DNA of 64,000 nucleotides from Bacillota bacterium (GTDB lineage Bacteria; Bacillota; Clostridia; DSM-8532): the NCBI GenBank assembly GCA_023415825.1, contig JAEZJF010000024.1, positions 248,001 through 312,000 of the forward strand, written 5' to 3'. The translations under genes and the position numbers were made by a program. The notes under the pieces were generated by a model that saw nothing but the letters and a program-made list of their open reading frames with translations, did not search any database and was not told the DNA's origin. This document shows positions 18,111 through 27,615 of this stretch, piece by piece (position 1 is the stretch's first letter; each line of letters starts with the position of its first letter).

Positions 18111-19910
18111 TCAGACATACCAATCTCCCCCGGCCATCATCAAAACCTCATTAAGGGGTTGGGGTGCATGGACGCTTTTAATCCACCTGAGCCGGTTCCC
18201 ATCGGATATAAGAACTCCTGCGGCCTTGAGTCTCTCAATTAAACCTTCAGGTAGCTTTTCTCTTTCCAGGTAGTTCTCATTTCCACATAAAGTGCGCAGC
18301 AGGTCAATCGCATCCGGGTAGTCATTCAATAAGCTTGGAGACAGAAATAGAGCTCCTTCCGCAAAATAGGCATCATAGGGATATCGGTTGAATCTATGCG
18401 GTGTCAGGGCTGCAACACACATCATCGGTCCGTCACAGGCCATATAATCTGAATCTTCATCGGGACGGTATATCACATCCACATTATAATAAAAGTGAAT
18501 ATCACCGATACCGTCAAATTCATTTACTGAGACTCCTGCAATACCGTTTTTGTCGGTAACGGCTTTCTTGACGAGCGGTGCCTGATCCTGCGTGAGGGTT
18601 GTCAGGCTGCCATCGGCATTCCATACAGGGTTGAAACGGAAGGTGAGAACTTTACCTTCGACTGGGATGTTACCACTGGTCAATTGTGCTGTAAACCTGT
18701 TAAGATAGTGGGAACTTAATTGGTGCAGTTCTCTTTTTATTGTGAGCTTTCCAGGCTTGGGAAGATGACTTTCAAAAGTAAAAAAATCTGCCCCGATAAA
18801 CATATCCACCTGTCCGAAGGCACTGTCTCCTCCAAAGTGGCCGAAGTTGGCAATGCTTCCGTCGGGCATAAGCATCATAAAAGGCTGATAAAGGCTTACA
18901 GGCAGGTTTTCTATCTCATACCAATTCTGCCCGAGATCATTTGAGCAGGTATAGGGCTTATTCCGTCTGGCACCCACAATTGTGCCGTCAGGCAGCATCA
19001 CCAGCGTTTCGGGGACAAAACCTCCCTGGGGATTTGCAGCGGGTTCCGGCGGCGCTCCTCTTGATATGCCATATAAAGAACCGCAGATATAACGCCCGTC
19101 TTTTCTTTGGACGATCTGTCTTGAGACCGGCGTACCCTGGACATCACCCTGGATGAACAGAAGGGAGCCATCCTGAAGCTCTACGAAATCGAATTCATGG
19201 GCTCCGGTTCCAGGCAAAATATAGTTAGGGCCATCGAAGCTTCTTCCTCCGTCTTTCGAACACATGAAGAAGGTTTGAATTTTATTGAGATAGGTCTCGC
19301 CGGGAAGCATGGTATTCCGGGTATTTCTTTCCTTTCCCGGGCCCCATGGCGTACCGTAAAGAGAAGCCCCTATCACGATGGTTCCGTCCTTCAGCTGGCG
19401 GACACGCCACATGTAAGGCGAGCAGCCTTCCAAAAGGCGGTTCACGGTTCTCCAGCTGTTTCCCCCATCAAGGCTTTCACGGATTTCTATGTAATTACAC
19501 CAGCCGGAGCCTTCTTCATTCATCCTGGGAACATCAATCCCTATGATTCTCCCATCAGGGAAACCTGCATTACAGAAAGATCCTTCATCAATCGGGCAGC
19601 GCCCGGTCTCAGTGAAGGTTTTTCCGTTGTCAAAGGATCTCAGGTAGACTCTGAAGGAAGCCTTATCCTCGCATCCGTATTCTACCGAAGCGTAGGAAAC
19701 CGGAGAACAGGCCACCTCACCCATCTCGAGCTTCGGAGCCCTGTACCATCGGTTTTTCATTTCAATAGTTTCTTTAAATACCAGACCAATGGAGCCGTCC
19801 TGATAGCTAAAAGCCGTTGTCCAGGCAACGAAGCCCGGGCGGGTCTCTGGACGGTAAATTTCCTTTCGGCTCACATTCTTTGCGGTTACCGCTTTTAATT
19901 CTTTTTCCAT
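18111..19910 (-). CDS. Sialidase-fold (BNR/Asp-box) protein, cytoplasmic
   Basis: A 599-residue protein whose first 400 residues form a six-bladed-propeller-like region with at least four Asp boxes: SFDNGKTF, SLDGGNSW, SKDGGRSF and SNDLGQNW. The remaining 200 residues show a separate beta-rich region. No signal peptide or anchor is seen, so unlike most bacterial sialidases it should act in the cytoplasm on an imported substrate. It is one of three such proteins in this operon (others at 27616 and 28826). The exact glycosidic activity is not readable, and the arginine triad of true sialidases was not verified. It lies 57 bases upstream of ald. Confidence 0.75.
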   Translation of the reverse strand: MEKELKAVTAKNVSRKEIYRPETRPGFVAWTTAFSYQDGSIGLVFKETIEMKNRWYRAPKLEMGEVACSPVSYASVEYGCEDKASFRVYLRSFDNGKTFTETGRCPIDEGSFCNAGFPDGRIIGIDVPRMNEEGSGWCNYIEIRESLDGGNSWRTVNRLLEGCSPYMWRVRQLKDGTIVIGASLYGTPWGPGKERNTRNTMLPGETYLNKIQTFFMCSKDGGRSFDGPNYILPGTGAHEFDFVELQDGSLLFIQGDVQGTPVSRQIVQRKDGRYICGSLYGISRGAPPEPAANPQGGFVPETLVMLPDGTIVGARRNKPYTCSNDLGQNWYEIENLPVSLYQPFMMLMPDGSIANFGHFGGDSAFGQVDMFIGADFFTFESHLPKPGKLTIKRELHQLSSHYLNRFTAQLTSGNIPVEGKVLTFRFNPVWNADGSLTTLTQDQAPLVKKAVTDKNGIAGVSVNEFDGIGDIHFYYNVDVIYRPDEDSDYMACDGPMMCVAALTPHRFNRYPYDAYFAEGALFLSPSLLNDYPDAIDLLRTLCGNENYLEREKLPEGLIERLKAAGVLISDGNRLRWIKSVHAPQPLNEVLMMAGGDWYV

Positions 19911-19963
19911 AACCTCTTAATCCTTCTCAAGATTCTATAGAATGAACATGCTATAAACTTTCT

Positions 19964-21109
19964 CTATGAATAAGGAATCTTTATGAACTGATGTGTTTCC
20001 GCTGATTCTTTCGCTGAAAGGCAGGTAACTGCGCTGACCAGTCCTGCTTCAAGATCGGATATGGAGGACTTGCCATCCATCACATCCATAAACGCCAGAG
20101 CAAGCTTTTCATCACCACCGAAGTGAGATCCGCCCTTTGTATCAAAACGGTGGACAATGGTTTGGGGGGTTCGATACCTGTCGATGCGGATTTCACCTGT
20201 ATACCAGTCAAACTCTATAGCGCCCTTGGTGCCAATCAGTCTCGCACCTCTTCTGGCTGCCGCCTTCTTTACAAGGAAATTTTGTGAATAGCTGGCATGA
20301 ACATCGTTTTCATAAATGACAACCGCGCTTGCCGTGTCTTCATTTCCCGTATCCCTGGCAAAACAACACATATCACCGGTGACATCTTCATTCAGCAGGT
20401 GCCTGACGGTATAGGGGCTTTCCATACAACTATAATATTCACCGCAATCTTTGCAAAAGAGACCTTCCGGCTTATCTCCCCTAAAGTAAAGCTTGGACTT
20501 TACAGCACAGACTTCCTTTGGTTTTTGTCCCAAAAGAAAATTGATGTAGTCAATATCATGGGTTGCTTTTTGAAGAAAGAGCCCTCCTGTCTCAGCTTCA
20601 TCCCGATACCAGCTGTGATAATAGACACTGCCGTAAGGAACATTGTTGATGGCCTGGACCTGTGTAATTTCACCTATATCCCCACTGTCAACAGCATGTT
20701 TGACTTCCATGCATATGTCCGAAAGGCGAAGCGGGAATGAAACAACAACCCGTTGGGTCTTCCCTCTGGATGCTTCACGGAGAGATTTGTATTGCCCCTG
20801 CGTAATGGCTACGGGCTTTTCCAGAAATAAAGGCAGACCTGCATTCAATACTTTTATGGCCATTTCGGTATGAAGGGAACAGCGAGTCCCGACGAAAACT
20901 CCGTCCAGTGAACAGTCTTCAAGCATCTGATCAGGGTCTTCGAAATAATGGGTGTTTTTGAAATAAGGACTTTCTGCAACTGTCTCCCGGATCATTGAAA
21001 ACCTGGGGTCGCAAACAGCCTCGACCCTTATATCAAACTCTAGATTTTCAAAGGCCTTCATCATAGTGCTTGAACGCAACCCGTAGCCAATAAAACCTAT
21101 TTTCTTCAT
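19964..21109 (-). CDS. Gfo/Idh/MocA-family NAD(P)-dependent oxidoreductase
   Basis: This 381-residue enzyme oxidises or reduces a sugar or sugar-like hydroxyl group. The Rossmann start (KKIGFIGYGLRSSTMM), the EKP motif at about residue 95 and the active-site segment GGLFLQKATHDIDY agree with the family. ATG 21109 is chosen because GAGGAGG lies 5 bases upstream; the longer frame begins inside the preceding gene. An unusual cysteine cluster (CKDCGEYYSC, about residue 220) is inserted in the substrate domain and may bind zinc or iron. It follows the glycosidase-like gene in the catabolic operon. Confidence 0.85.
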   Translation of the reverse strand: MKKIGFIGYGLRSSTMMKAFENLEFDIRVEAVCDPRFSMIRETVAESPYFKNTHYFEDPDQMLEDCSLDGVFVGTRCSLHTEMAIKVLNAGLPLFLEKPVAITQGQYKSLREASRGKTQRVVVSFPLRLSDICMEVKHAVDSGDIGEITQVQAINNVPYGSVYYHSWYRDEAETGGLFLQKATHDIDYINFLLGQKPKEVCAVKSKLYFRGDKPEGLFCKDCGEYYSCMESPYTVRHLLNEDVTGDMCCFARDTGNEDTASAVVIYENDVHASYSQNFLVKKAAARRGARLIGTKGAIEFDWYTGEIRIDRYRTPQTIVHRFDTKGGSHFGGDEKLALAFMDVMDGKSSISDLEAGLVSAVTCLSAKESAETHQFIKIPYS

Positions 21110-21138
21110 AACAGCCTCCTCGAGCGGGATATACGGAT

Positions 21139-23175
21139 TCATTTGCTTCGGATAATGAGCATGACGGTTTCCATTAAGTCCAAGCCTAAGTCTGTATATA
21201 GCTTGGATCCCCCGCGGCTGTAGCCTACATTACGGAAGCCCTCGCCCCGGCTTTGTATGGCAGTTATACTTGAAACCGGCCTATTTCCCACATTGATAAC
21301 AATGTTAGCGTAATTATCCAAAGAAGCGTTTACAAGATAAAGCGCAAAACCATTTTCATTTGGATAAAAGTATGGATAGATATAAGGATTTTCCTCAATA
21401 TAAGGAGGGCAGCCGAAACGGTCGGGTACCTCTGAAAGGACATCCTGAATAAGAGCCTGACGAATGTTGTTCAAAAACATGCGCGGGATGTCAAGGTGAT
21501 TTGAAAGATGTCCAAATGGGAAGACGCAAACTCTGTTCTCATACACTGTCAGCCCGGGAGCAACTTCTTTCCGGAAAGAGTTATAAAGCCTTGTCCTGTG
21601 CTTTGCGTTTTTATCATACTCTACTTTAAGTGCATCACTTCCACAGATGACCGCAGATGCTCTTGCTTTATCGATACCGCAGTAGCACTTGCCGTCAGAG
21701 ACCTCTTCATAGGTGAAAGCGCCCCGGTTATGGAGCATCCATTCAATGGCACTGATACCAGCCAGCTTACCAAGACCTAATTCATAAAGCACTTCCGCAG
21801 AATCCCCGTTCAGCAGGATAAAATTATCCCGGAATAAGATTTGAATTCTATCCTTGCCCAAGTTGCGCAGAAATTGCCCTGATATGGCTACAACACTGTT
21901 TTTTATATCTTTCTCCACTGAATATGAAAATGGAATGCCAAGAGCAGACAGCCATGACGCAAAAAAGGTTTCATGGGGATAAAGCTCCTCCATGGATATA
22001 CCCTCCCGGGTATGAAGAGTATATGAAGATTCCGGACATACCATGATCTTTACGCCATCGGGCTGATGCTTAAAAATCCCCTGATCTGTCAGAAGATTGA
22101 GATAATCCTTGGTTTCACTGAGCAAGTCCTGATATCCCTCGCTCGAGACAATACCATTGCCGTTAAGGTCATACAGATCCATTGTAATGCCTGCAAGATT
22201 AAGGGGCAGGGCAGAAAGAAGCTGGAAGCGGGTAAATTTTAGCGATTTGTTAAAGCGTGAATACGGAAAATTCTCAAGCTCCGGATAGATTTCTGTTTCG
22301 GCAGGCACAAAAGCCCGAGTAAGCATGGCGACGCCATTGAAATTCTGCATATAAGAAGACGGCGTCGGCTCTATGTAACCTGGTAGATGCGTGCGGTTAA
22401 TTGGACTCTTATCCTGGGCCAGACCTTTAAGGATACCGGCCCAATCCCTACCTTCCGCACAATGCACCTGCGGTACTGAGCTCATTAATCCGACTCGTGT
22501 CGCCGGTGATACTGACCCAACGGCTTCTCCGATTTTATGAGCAAGATTACTGAGCGTTGTCTTGCACACGTCCAGCCAGATTTTTCGGAACGGATGCACC
22601 TCTCCGGTCTTTAAAATACCGGCCACAAATTCTTCCCTGGTAAGCCTCATCCCTGCAAGCTCCGAGTATAAAGCCATATGATCATCGCAAAAGCAACCGC
22701 CCCATACGAGGGGCTCGTGGTTATGAAACCGGAAATCATCTTCGACCCATAGCATGACCGGCTCAAGCTCCGCATAGCGCCTATACTGGTTAACAATGTA
22801 GCTCTGCCATTCTTCACATAGAGGACAAACGCATAGGGACGCCTCATTGCCCAGCAGATCGACCATTAAACGAAAGTTTTGCCCCTTGCGGAGATGCTTG
22901 CCAAGGTCAGCATGCATTACTGTATGCCAGGGATTGATTGAGAGTGTAGCCCCATAGGGTTCCATCAAATCTTTAATTTCTTTCAGGAGCTTTAAATAAA
23001 GGCTTTGTTCTTCCTCGGTCGTATGGCCGGTATTGATTTCCTCCACATTAGTAAAAACGAGCACATCATCAATCCGTGCTTTTACCACAAACTTGCTTAA
23101 AGCCTCCAGATCAGATACTTCCCTGAATCCGGGATCACAGCAGAACCTGAAGATATATTTAAAGCTGTCCTGCAT
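21139..23175 (-). CDS. Uncharacterised TIM-barrel glycoside-hydrolase-like protein
   Basis: The 678-residue product begins at ATG 23175 (GGGAGG upstream; the TTG at 23187 precedes the ribosome site). The first 370 residues look like a (beta/alpha)8 barrel, with strands ending in acidic residues such as VLVFTNVEE and MLWVEDDFRFHNH, the latter a good place for a catalytic acid. A cysteine-rich loop (CVCPLCEEW, GGCFCDDH) follows. The last 300 residues resemble a Rossmann-like plus beta-sandwich arrangement of glycosidases of the beta-galactosidase-trimerisation kind. No signal peptide is seen. I do not recognise the family; the glycosidase assignment is inferred from fold-like features and context. 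Confidence 0.55.
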   Translation of the reverse strand: MQDSFKYIFRFCCDPGFREVSDLEALSKFVVKARIDDVLVFTNVEEINTGHTTEEEQSLYLKLLKEIKDLMEPYGATLSINPWHTVMHADLGKHLRKGQNFRLMVDLLGNEASLCVCPLCEEWQSYIVNQYRRYAELEPVMLWVEDDFRFHNHEPLVWGGCFCDDHMALYSELAGMRLTREEFVAGILKTGEVHPFRKIWLDVCKTTLSNLAHKIGEAVGSVSPATRVGLMSSVPQVHCAEGRDWAGILKGLAQDKSPINRTHLPGYIEPTPSSYMQNFNGVAMLTRAFVPAETEIYPELENFPYSRFNKSLKFTRFQLLSALPLNLAGITMDLYDLNGNGIVSSEGYQDLLSETKDYLNLLTDQGIFKHQPDGVKIMVCPESSYTLHTREGISMEELYPHETFFASWLSALGIPFSYSVEKDIKNSVVAISGQFLRNLGKDRIQILFRDNFILLNGDSAEVLYELGLGKLAGISAIEWMLHNRGAFTYEEVSDGKCYCGIDKARASAVICGSDALKVEYDKNAKHRTRLYNSFRKEVAPGLTVYENRVCVFPFGHLSNHLDIPRMFLNNIRQALIQDVLSEVPDRFGCPPYIEENPYIYPYFYPNENGFALYLVNASLDNYANIVINVGNRPVSSITAIQSRGEGFRNVGYSRGGSKLYTDLGLDLMETVMLIIRSK

Positions 23176-23218
23176 ATTACCTCCCAAAACTTACTATCCG
23201 TTATTATTCATATTAAGA

Positions 23219-23974
23219 TCACCTGAGAAGCGCAATAGCCTTCCGGGTACCCTCGGCCAAAAAAACGGTATCCATGCCTAAAGCCAAAAAAGTGAAGCCG
23301 TTTTGCCTTGCATTTTCTATATTTTCTTCCGTTGGCTTGACAATGTGCATGCCTGCAGCTTTTCCATATTTTTTGCAAGCCTCCGAAACCTTTCTGCTGG
23401 CTTCAAGAATGACAGGATGCCCTGTTTGTCCTGTGATTCCATAAGAACCGCTCATATCATAAGGCCCGATAAATACACCGTCAATTCCCTTTACAGCCAG
23501 TATCTCCTCAATGTTTTCGACAGCATTTCTTGATTCAATCATGGCTACAACGGCTATCTCCTCATTTGCTTCCACTACCTTTTCGTCAAAATCGATTCCC
23601 CATTCATTCGCCCTGCAAAAGGCAAAGCCCCTGATGCCTTCAGGCGGGTATTTCGCGGCTGATACTGCTTGTTTAGCTTCCTCAGCGGTATTTACAAGCG
23701 GCACGATTATACCTTGCGCTCCCAGGTCCAGCGCACGGCGTATCTTAAGAACATTGTTTTCTTCTACGCGGGCAAAAGGGATGGACGGGTATTTGGAAAC
23801 AGCACGAAAAACCGAAGCCATCGCGCCGTCAGTATCCCCGTGCTCGCAGTCCAGACAGACCCAATTAAAGCCCTCCCGGCCATAAATCTCTGCAACAGCA
23901 GGATGTCCAATCTGTACCCATCCGCCCAATGTTAGTTCTCTATTCAGTAATGCTTGTTTAACAGGATTGCTCAT
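23219..23974 (-). CDS. HpcH/HpaI-family aldolase (2-keto-3-deoxy-acid aldolase)
   Basis: A class II metal-dependent aldolase of 251 residues that splits 2-keto-3-deoxy sugar acids or similar compounds into pyruvate and an aldehyde. Family landmarks are LGGWVQIGHPAVAEI, WVCLDCEHGD, the metal-binding glutamate in AMIESRNAVENI and the aspartate in VFIGPYDMSGSYG. ATG 23974 is chosen since GGGGGC lies 6 bases upstream. It resembles 2-keto-3-deoxy-L-rhamnonate aldolase (RhmA/YfaU). Its pyruvate product fits with alanine dehydrogenase in the same run. It sits 11 bases after the esterase gene. Confidence 0.88.
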   Translation of the reverse strand: MSNPVKQALLNRELTLGGWVQIGHPAVAEIYGREGFNWVCLDCEHGDTDGAMASVFRAVSKYPSIPFARVEENNVLKIRRALDLGAQGIIVPLVNTAEEAKQAVSAAKYPPEGIRGFAFCRANEWGIDFDEKVVEANEEIAVVAMIESRNAVENIEEILAVKGIDGVFIGPYDMSGSYGITGQTGHPVILEASRKVSEACKKYGKAAGMHIVKPTEENIENARQNGFTFLALGMDTVFLAEGTRKAIALLR

Positions 23975-23985
23975 GATCACGCCCC

Positions 23986-25389
23986 CTATTCAATCTCAAG
24001 GCCATAGAAGGACAGCATGGGAAGTCGCATGCAGTCACAGGGAATAACCGGTCCCGGATTCATTTTCCAGGCACCATGAATGAACGATTTACCCTTTATT
24101 GACCGATTCAGAGTAAGTATGATTTTGTTTTCCTCCTGCTGATAGCTGGCTACATAGGCCAACCCTTCCTCATCCTCCACATTGAAGGGAAGAAGCTCTG
24201 GCGGAACCTCGTAAAGATTGACCCAGTTCATGATGGGTGAAAGCTCAATCACAACCTTTTCCTCACTCATTTTTGTGACCTTTACAGCCTCAGGCGCATG
24301 CCAGTGGCGCATCTTGCCGTAGAGCTCGGAGAGGGCAGCCGCAGCGCAGCGCTCACCTATGACCAAGTCACCCTCAGGTGAGTTATGAACAAAATCATAT
24401 AGTCCTATATCATTGGCAGGAATAACGAAGACATTTTTAATCATGTAAGGCGCACGGCGCTGAGCCTCCCTGACCTTGCCCCAATCCGGATCCAGATCTT
24501 CCTCCGAAGGTCTCATGCAGCGGTTTAACTGAACGGTTATGAAGGGAAGGTCTGACTGATCGAGAGCATCTCTTGTTGCTTTGACAAAATCGACAAAACG
24601 TTCAAGATAGGTATCTCCCGTTTTTTCAAAGCCGTCGGCTTCTCCTTGATACCATAAAACAGCCTTGGGCTTGATGGCGTTGTCGTTGAGAATTTGAACC
24701 ATGTTATCAAATAGTGAACCCTGCTCTTTTGGATTCCACCAGCGCAGCGGTGCGCCTCCAAGAGCACAGATCACAAGACCGACAGGATAGCCGAGCTCTT
24801 TTTTCAGCCGCTTTGCAAAATGCAAATAGGGGCTGTGTCCCGGATTATGGTTTTCAAAGTGCGTAAGGTAAACGGACCCTGTGGTTTCATTCAGAGGATG
24901 GGTGGCCAAATCCCAGTTTCCATTGTTTCTGAGAAGATGGACACCCAGCTCCGGTTCATCCTTGAAGGGGGATTTCGCCCGACCGGCCGCATTGCTTTGT
25001 CCTGCAACCACAAAAATGTCTCCTACTCCGACATGATGAATCATATCTCCCCTGGTTACCGACAATCCGTCCCAGCCCTCATAATCCATATAGGTTTCAA
25101 TTCTGTAAAGACCCCCAGCCGGTACGGAATTAAAAATGACTTTCCACCGTTTCCCATCAAGTATTTCACATTGCTGCCAGGGTATCACTGATTCGCCAGT
25201 TTCCTCGAAAGCAATCCTGGCTTTAATACTTACTTTGCCTGCGATTACTTCATCAAAGGAAAATGGCGGTTCTCCCGAAAGGTGAATAAGCCTGTATTCA
25301 CCATCGAGTGATATGGCAGCTTTTCCTTTTTCCTGCTGAAAAATCTGCCAGGGTCTGGCACCCTTAAGAATAGTCACTCCGAAATTCAT
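23986..25389 (-). CDS. Sialate O-acetylesterase-like hydrolase (SASA domain)
   Basis: A 467-residue SGNH-type esterase. The nucleophile motif VVAGQSNAAGRA near residue 130, the oxyanion segment CALGGAPLRWW, the WYQGEAD block and the terminal histidine in FVHNSPEGD are in the order expected for SASA-domain carbohydrate esterases. Residues 1-120 form a beta-rich N-terminal part. ATG 25389 has GGAGGG 7 bases upstream. No export signal is visible. It probably removes acetyl groups from a sialic-acid-like or other acetylated sugar before the sialidase-fold and aldolase steps; substrate inferred from family and neighbours. Confidence 0.85.
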   Translation of the reverse strand: MNFGVTILKGARPWQIFQQEKGKAAISLDGEYRLIHLSGEPPFSFDEVIAGKVSIKARIAFEETGESVIPWQQCEILDGKRWKVIFNSVPAGGLYRIETYMDYEGWDGLSVTRGDMIHHVGVGDIFVVAGQSNAAGRAKSPFKDEPELGVHLLRNNGNWDLATHPLNETTGSVYLTHFENHNPGHSPYLHFAKRLKKELGYPVGLVICALGGAPLRWWNPKEQGSLFDNMVQILNDNAIKPKAVLWYQGEADGFEKTGDTYLERFVDFVKATRDALDQSDLPFITVQLNRCMRPSEEDLDPDWGKVREAQRRAPYMIKNVFVIPANDIGLYDFVHNSPEGDLVIGERCAAAALSELYGKMRHWHAPEAVKVTKMSEEKVVIELSPIMNWVNLYEVPPELLPFNVEDEEGLAYVASYQQEENKIILTLNRSIKGKSFIHGAWKMNPGPVIPCDCMRLPMLSFYGLEIE

Positions 25390-25425
25390 ACGACGTCCCT
25401 CCAAAAAGGAGATTGATGCTTAAAG

Positions 25426-26337
25426 TCATGAAAATGCTCCAACAGCTTCGTCTATCTGGTCTTCACGCTTAACCCCTACCAGAGTGCTGACCACAGCAGG
25501 CTGGTTTAGCGCCCAATCTATTGCATATTGAGTCAGGGACAGGCCCTTTTCACGGGCTTTTTCTTCAAAGCTCTTAAGCTTGTCAAAAAGCGTATCATCC
25601 AGTGTTTTAACCCAATCAGGTTTTTCATAAGCTCTTGAATCGGCAGGGACAGTAGCTCCCTGTTTGTATTTACCGGTGAGAATCCCGCCTTCCAGCACCT
25701 GATATGGAACAGCTGCAATGCTTTCCTTCTGACATAGGGGTAGGATTTCATTAAGGGCTCCTGTATTAAGCAGGCTTAGTGAGGGCTGGCACATAACAGG
25801 CGCAGCAGCACCCGTTCTATTTGCCGCCTCAACTAAAGCCGAAAGCTGTGAAGACGTGTAATTGCTGACAGCATAAGCCCTTATATATCCTGCCTTGATT
25901 TGTTTGTTCATCGCCAGACATATTTCTTCAGGGGGTGTGTTCGGATCATATTTATGAAGGTAATAAATATCGACATAATCTGTGGAAAGATTCCTGAGAC
26001 TCCTTTCCAACTGCTTCTCTATTGCCTTTGGGCTTGTGAACTCATCTTCCGGGAGTTCACCGACCTTCATGCCAAGCTTAGTCGCAATAACATATTTACT
26101 CCGCGAACCTTTTACGGCTTTTCCGACTATTACCTCGGCGACTCCGCCCGAAGAACCAGGAACCCTGGCATATCCCTCATACATATTGGCTGTATCAATA
26201 AAATTAATCCCCTTGTCATGAGCATAATGAACCAGCTTTATCGCTTCGGGTTCTGCCACCGGTATACCGAAGGTCATAGTTCCCAGACAGAGCCTTGAGA
26301 CCTCGATATTTGTATGGGGTATTTTCCGATATTGCAT
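25426..26337 (-). CDS. Aldo/keto reductase
   Basis: A 303-residue NADPH-type oxidoreductase with a TIM barrel. The catalytic tetrad can be read in order: Asp and Tyr in FIDTANMYEG, Lys in IATKLG and His in YYLHKYD. The C-terminal cofactor region (LVGVKREDQIDEAV) is also typical of the aldo/keto reductase family. The ATG has AGGAG 7 bases upstream, and the gene lies 18 bases after the aminotransferase gene. It probably reduces or oxidises a carbonyl intermediate in the sugar pathway. Confidence 0.92.
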   Translation of the reverse strand: MQYRKIPHTNIEVSRLCLGTMTFGIPVAEPEAIKLVHYAHDKGINFIDTANMYEGYARVPGSSGGVAEVIVGKAVKGSRSKYVIATKLGMKVGELPEDEFTSPKAIEKQLERSLRNLSTDYVDIYYLHKYDPNTPPEEICLAMNKQIKAGYIRAYAVSNYTSSQLSALVEAANRTGAAAPVMCQPSLSLLNTGALNEILPLCQKESIAAVPYQVLEGGILTGKYKQGATVPADSRAYEKPDWVKTLDDTLFDKLKSFEEKAREKGLSLTQYAIDWALNQPAVVSTLVGVKREDQIDEAVGAFS

Positions 26338-26354
26338 GGCGTTACTCCTCTCCG

Positions 26355-27593
26355 TCAGCCTTGGCCCTTCAAATCCTTTACGGCGCCTTTGACAGCTTCG
26401 ATCATAATAGTCAGGCTTTCATCATCTATACCACACCACCATGGGAAGGAGAAGCTGTTATCCCACCATTTTTCAAGTACTGGACAATCATGCTCGCCTG
26501 CGCCCAGCTTTTGGAACAAGGGATATCTGTAAAGCGGATAATATTGAACGATACAGCGAACACCGTATTTACCCGTTACCAGATCCAGCAGATCGTTTCT
26601 GTTTTTCCCGAATGCTGAACCGTCAAAATGCATGATATACTGGTGAACAACATAGCGTCCGCCTTCTGGAATTTTGGGGAAGGATATTTCCGGCACATTC
26701 TTAAGCCCTTCACGGATTTTTCTGTCCTGTTCAATAAGGATCTCATTATTGGGGATAATGCTTTTAAGCTGCTCGGAACCCAAAGCGCACTGTGCCTCAC
26801 CGATGCAGAAGTTCTGAGGCCATTGGCCCTTCCAGAATTCATCCACATTGCTCATGGCAGGAACCCAGTAGCGCTCCCTTTCGCCCTCAAAGGCGCAGAG
26901 ACCGTTATGCCGTACTCCCGGAACACTTTCAGCGACAGCGTCATCCTTCACAACCAGCATTCCGCCTTCACCAAGGGTTGTCATTGTTTTGGCTGCGTGG
27001 AAGCTGTAGCATCCGAAATCGCCAAAGGTTCCTACATGCTGGCCGTCTATGCGGCAGTCCAACGCCTGAGCGCAGTCCTCGACAACCTTAAGCTGATACT
27101 TTTGCGCGATTTTCATGATTTTTTTCATATCACACGGAATTCCCAAAAGATGTACGACAACAATAGCCTTGGTATTTGGGGTGATTTTCCGTTCAATATC
27201 CTCCGGGTCTATCGTCCAGGTATCCGGATGGATGTCTGCCCACACGATTTTCGCTCCCAGGTCGCCGAAGGGTATGGCTGTTGCACAATAGGTATAAGCC
27301 GGAACGATGACCTCGTCACCGGGCTTGATGTTGCAGAATATAGCTGACAGCTTCAGCGCATTGGTACAATTGCTGACCCCAAAGGCATGCTTTGCTCCGA
27401 CAAACCGTGCAAAATCCTTTTCAAATTGTTCAAGATATTTCCCCTGCGTCTGTCCTTCAGCGTTTCTCATAACGTCCACAACTGCACCAATCTCTGCCTG
27501 TGTATACGGATGCTGCATTTGCGGGAATATAACCTTATAGCCTTCTACTTTTCCTCTGCCGGAAGGATCACTCAATTTGTTTTTCTGAGACAT
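26355..27593 (-). CDS. DegT/DnrJ/EryC1/StrS-family PLP aminotransferase
   Basis: This 412-residue enzyme transfers an amino group to or from a sugar ketone, using PLP. The GNSGTNALKL-like start of the cofactor pocket (VSNCTNALKLSAI), the VPAYTYCATA block, DCAQALDCRIDG and the lysine-bearing segment FHAAKTMTTLGEGG are present. AGGAGGT lies 8 bases before the ATG. Most relatives make amino sugars for surface glycans; in this degradative setting it could act in the reverse direction on an imported amino sugar or supply an amino acceptor. That direction is inference. Confidence 0.9.
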   Translation of the reverse strand: MSQKNKLSDPSGRGKVEGYKVIFPQMQHPYTQAEIGAVVDVMRNAEGQTQGKYLEQFEKDFARFVGAKHAFGVSNCTNALKLSAIFCNIKPGDEVIVPAYTYCATAIPFGDLGAKIVWADIHPDTWTIDPEDIERKITPNTKAIVVVHLLGIPCDMKKIMKIAQKYQLKVVEDCAQALDCRIDGQHVGTFGDFGCYSFHAAKTMTTLGEGGMLVVKDDAVAESVPGVRHNGLCAFEGERERYWVPAMSNVDEFWKGQWPQNFCIGEAQCALGSEQLKSIIPNNEILIEQDRKIREGLKNVPEISFPKIPEGGRYVVHQYIMHFDGSAFGKNRNDLLDLVTGKYGVRCIVQYYPLYRYPLFQKLGAGEHDCPVLEKWWDNSFSFPWWCGIDDESLTIMIEAVKGAVKDLKGQG

Positions 27594-27615
27594 CGTTGTC
27601 TACCTCCTAATATTT

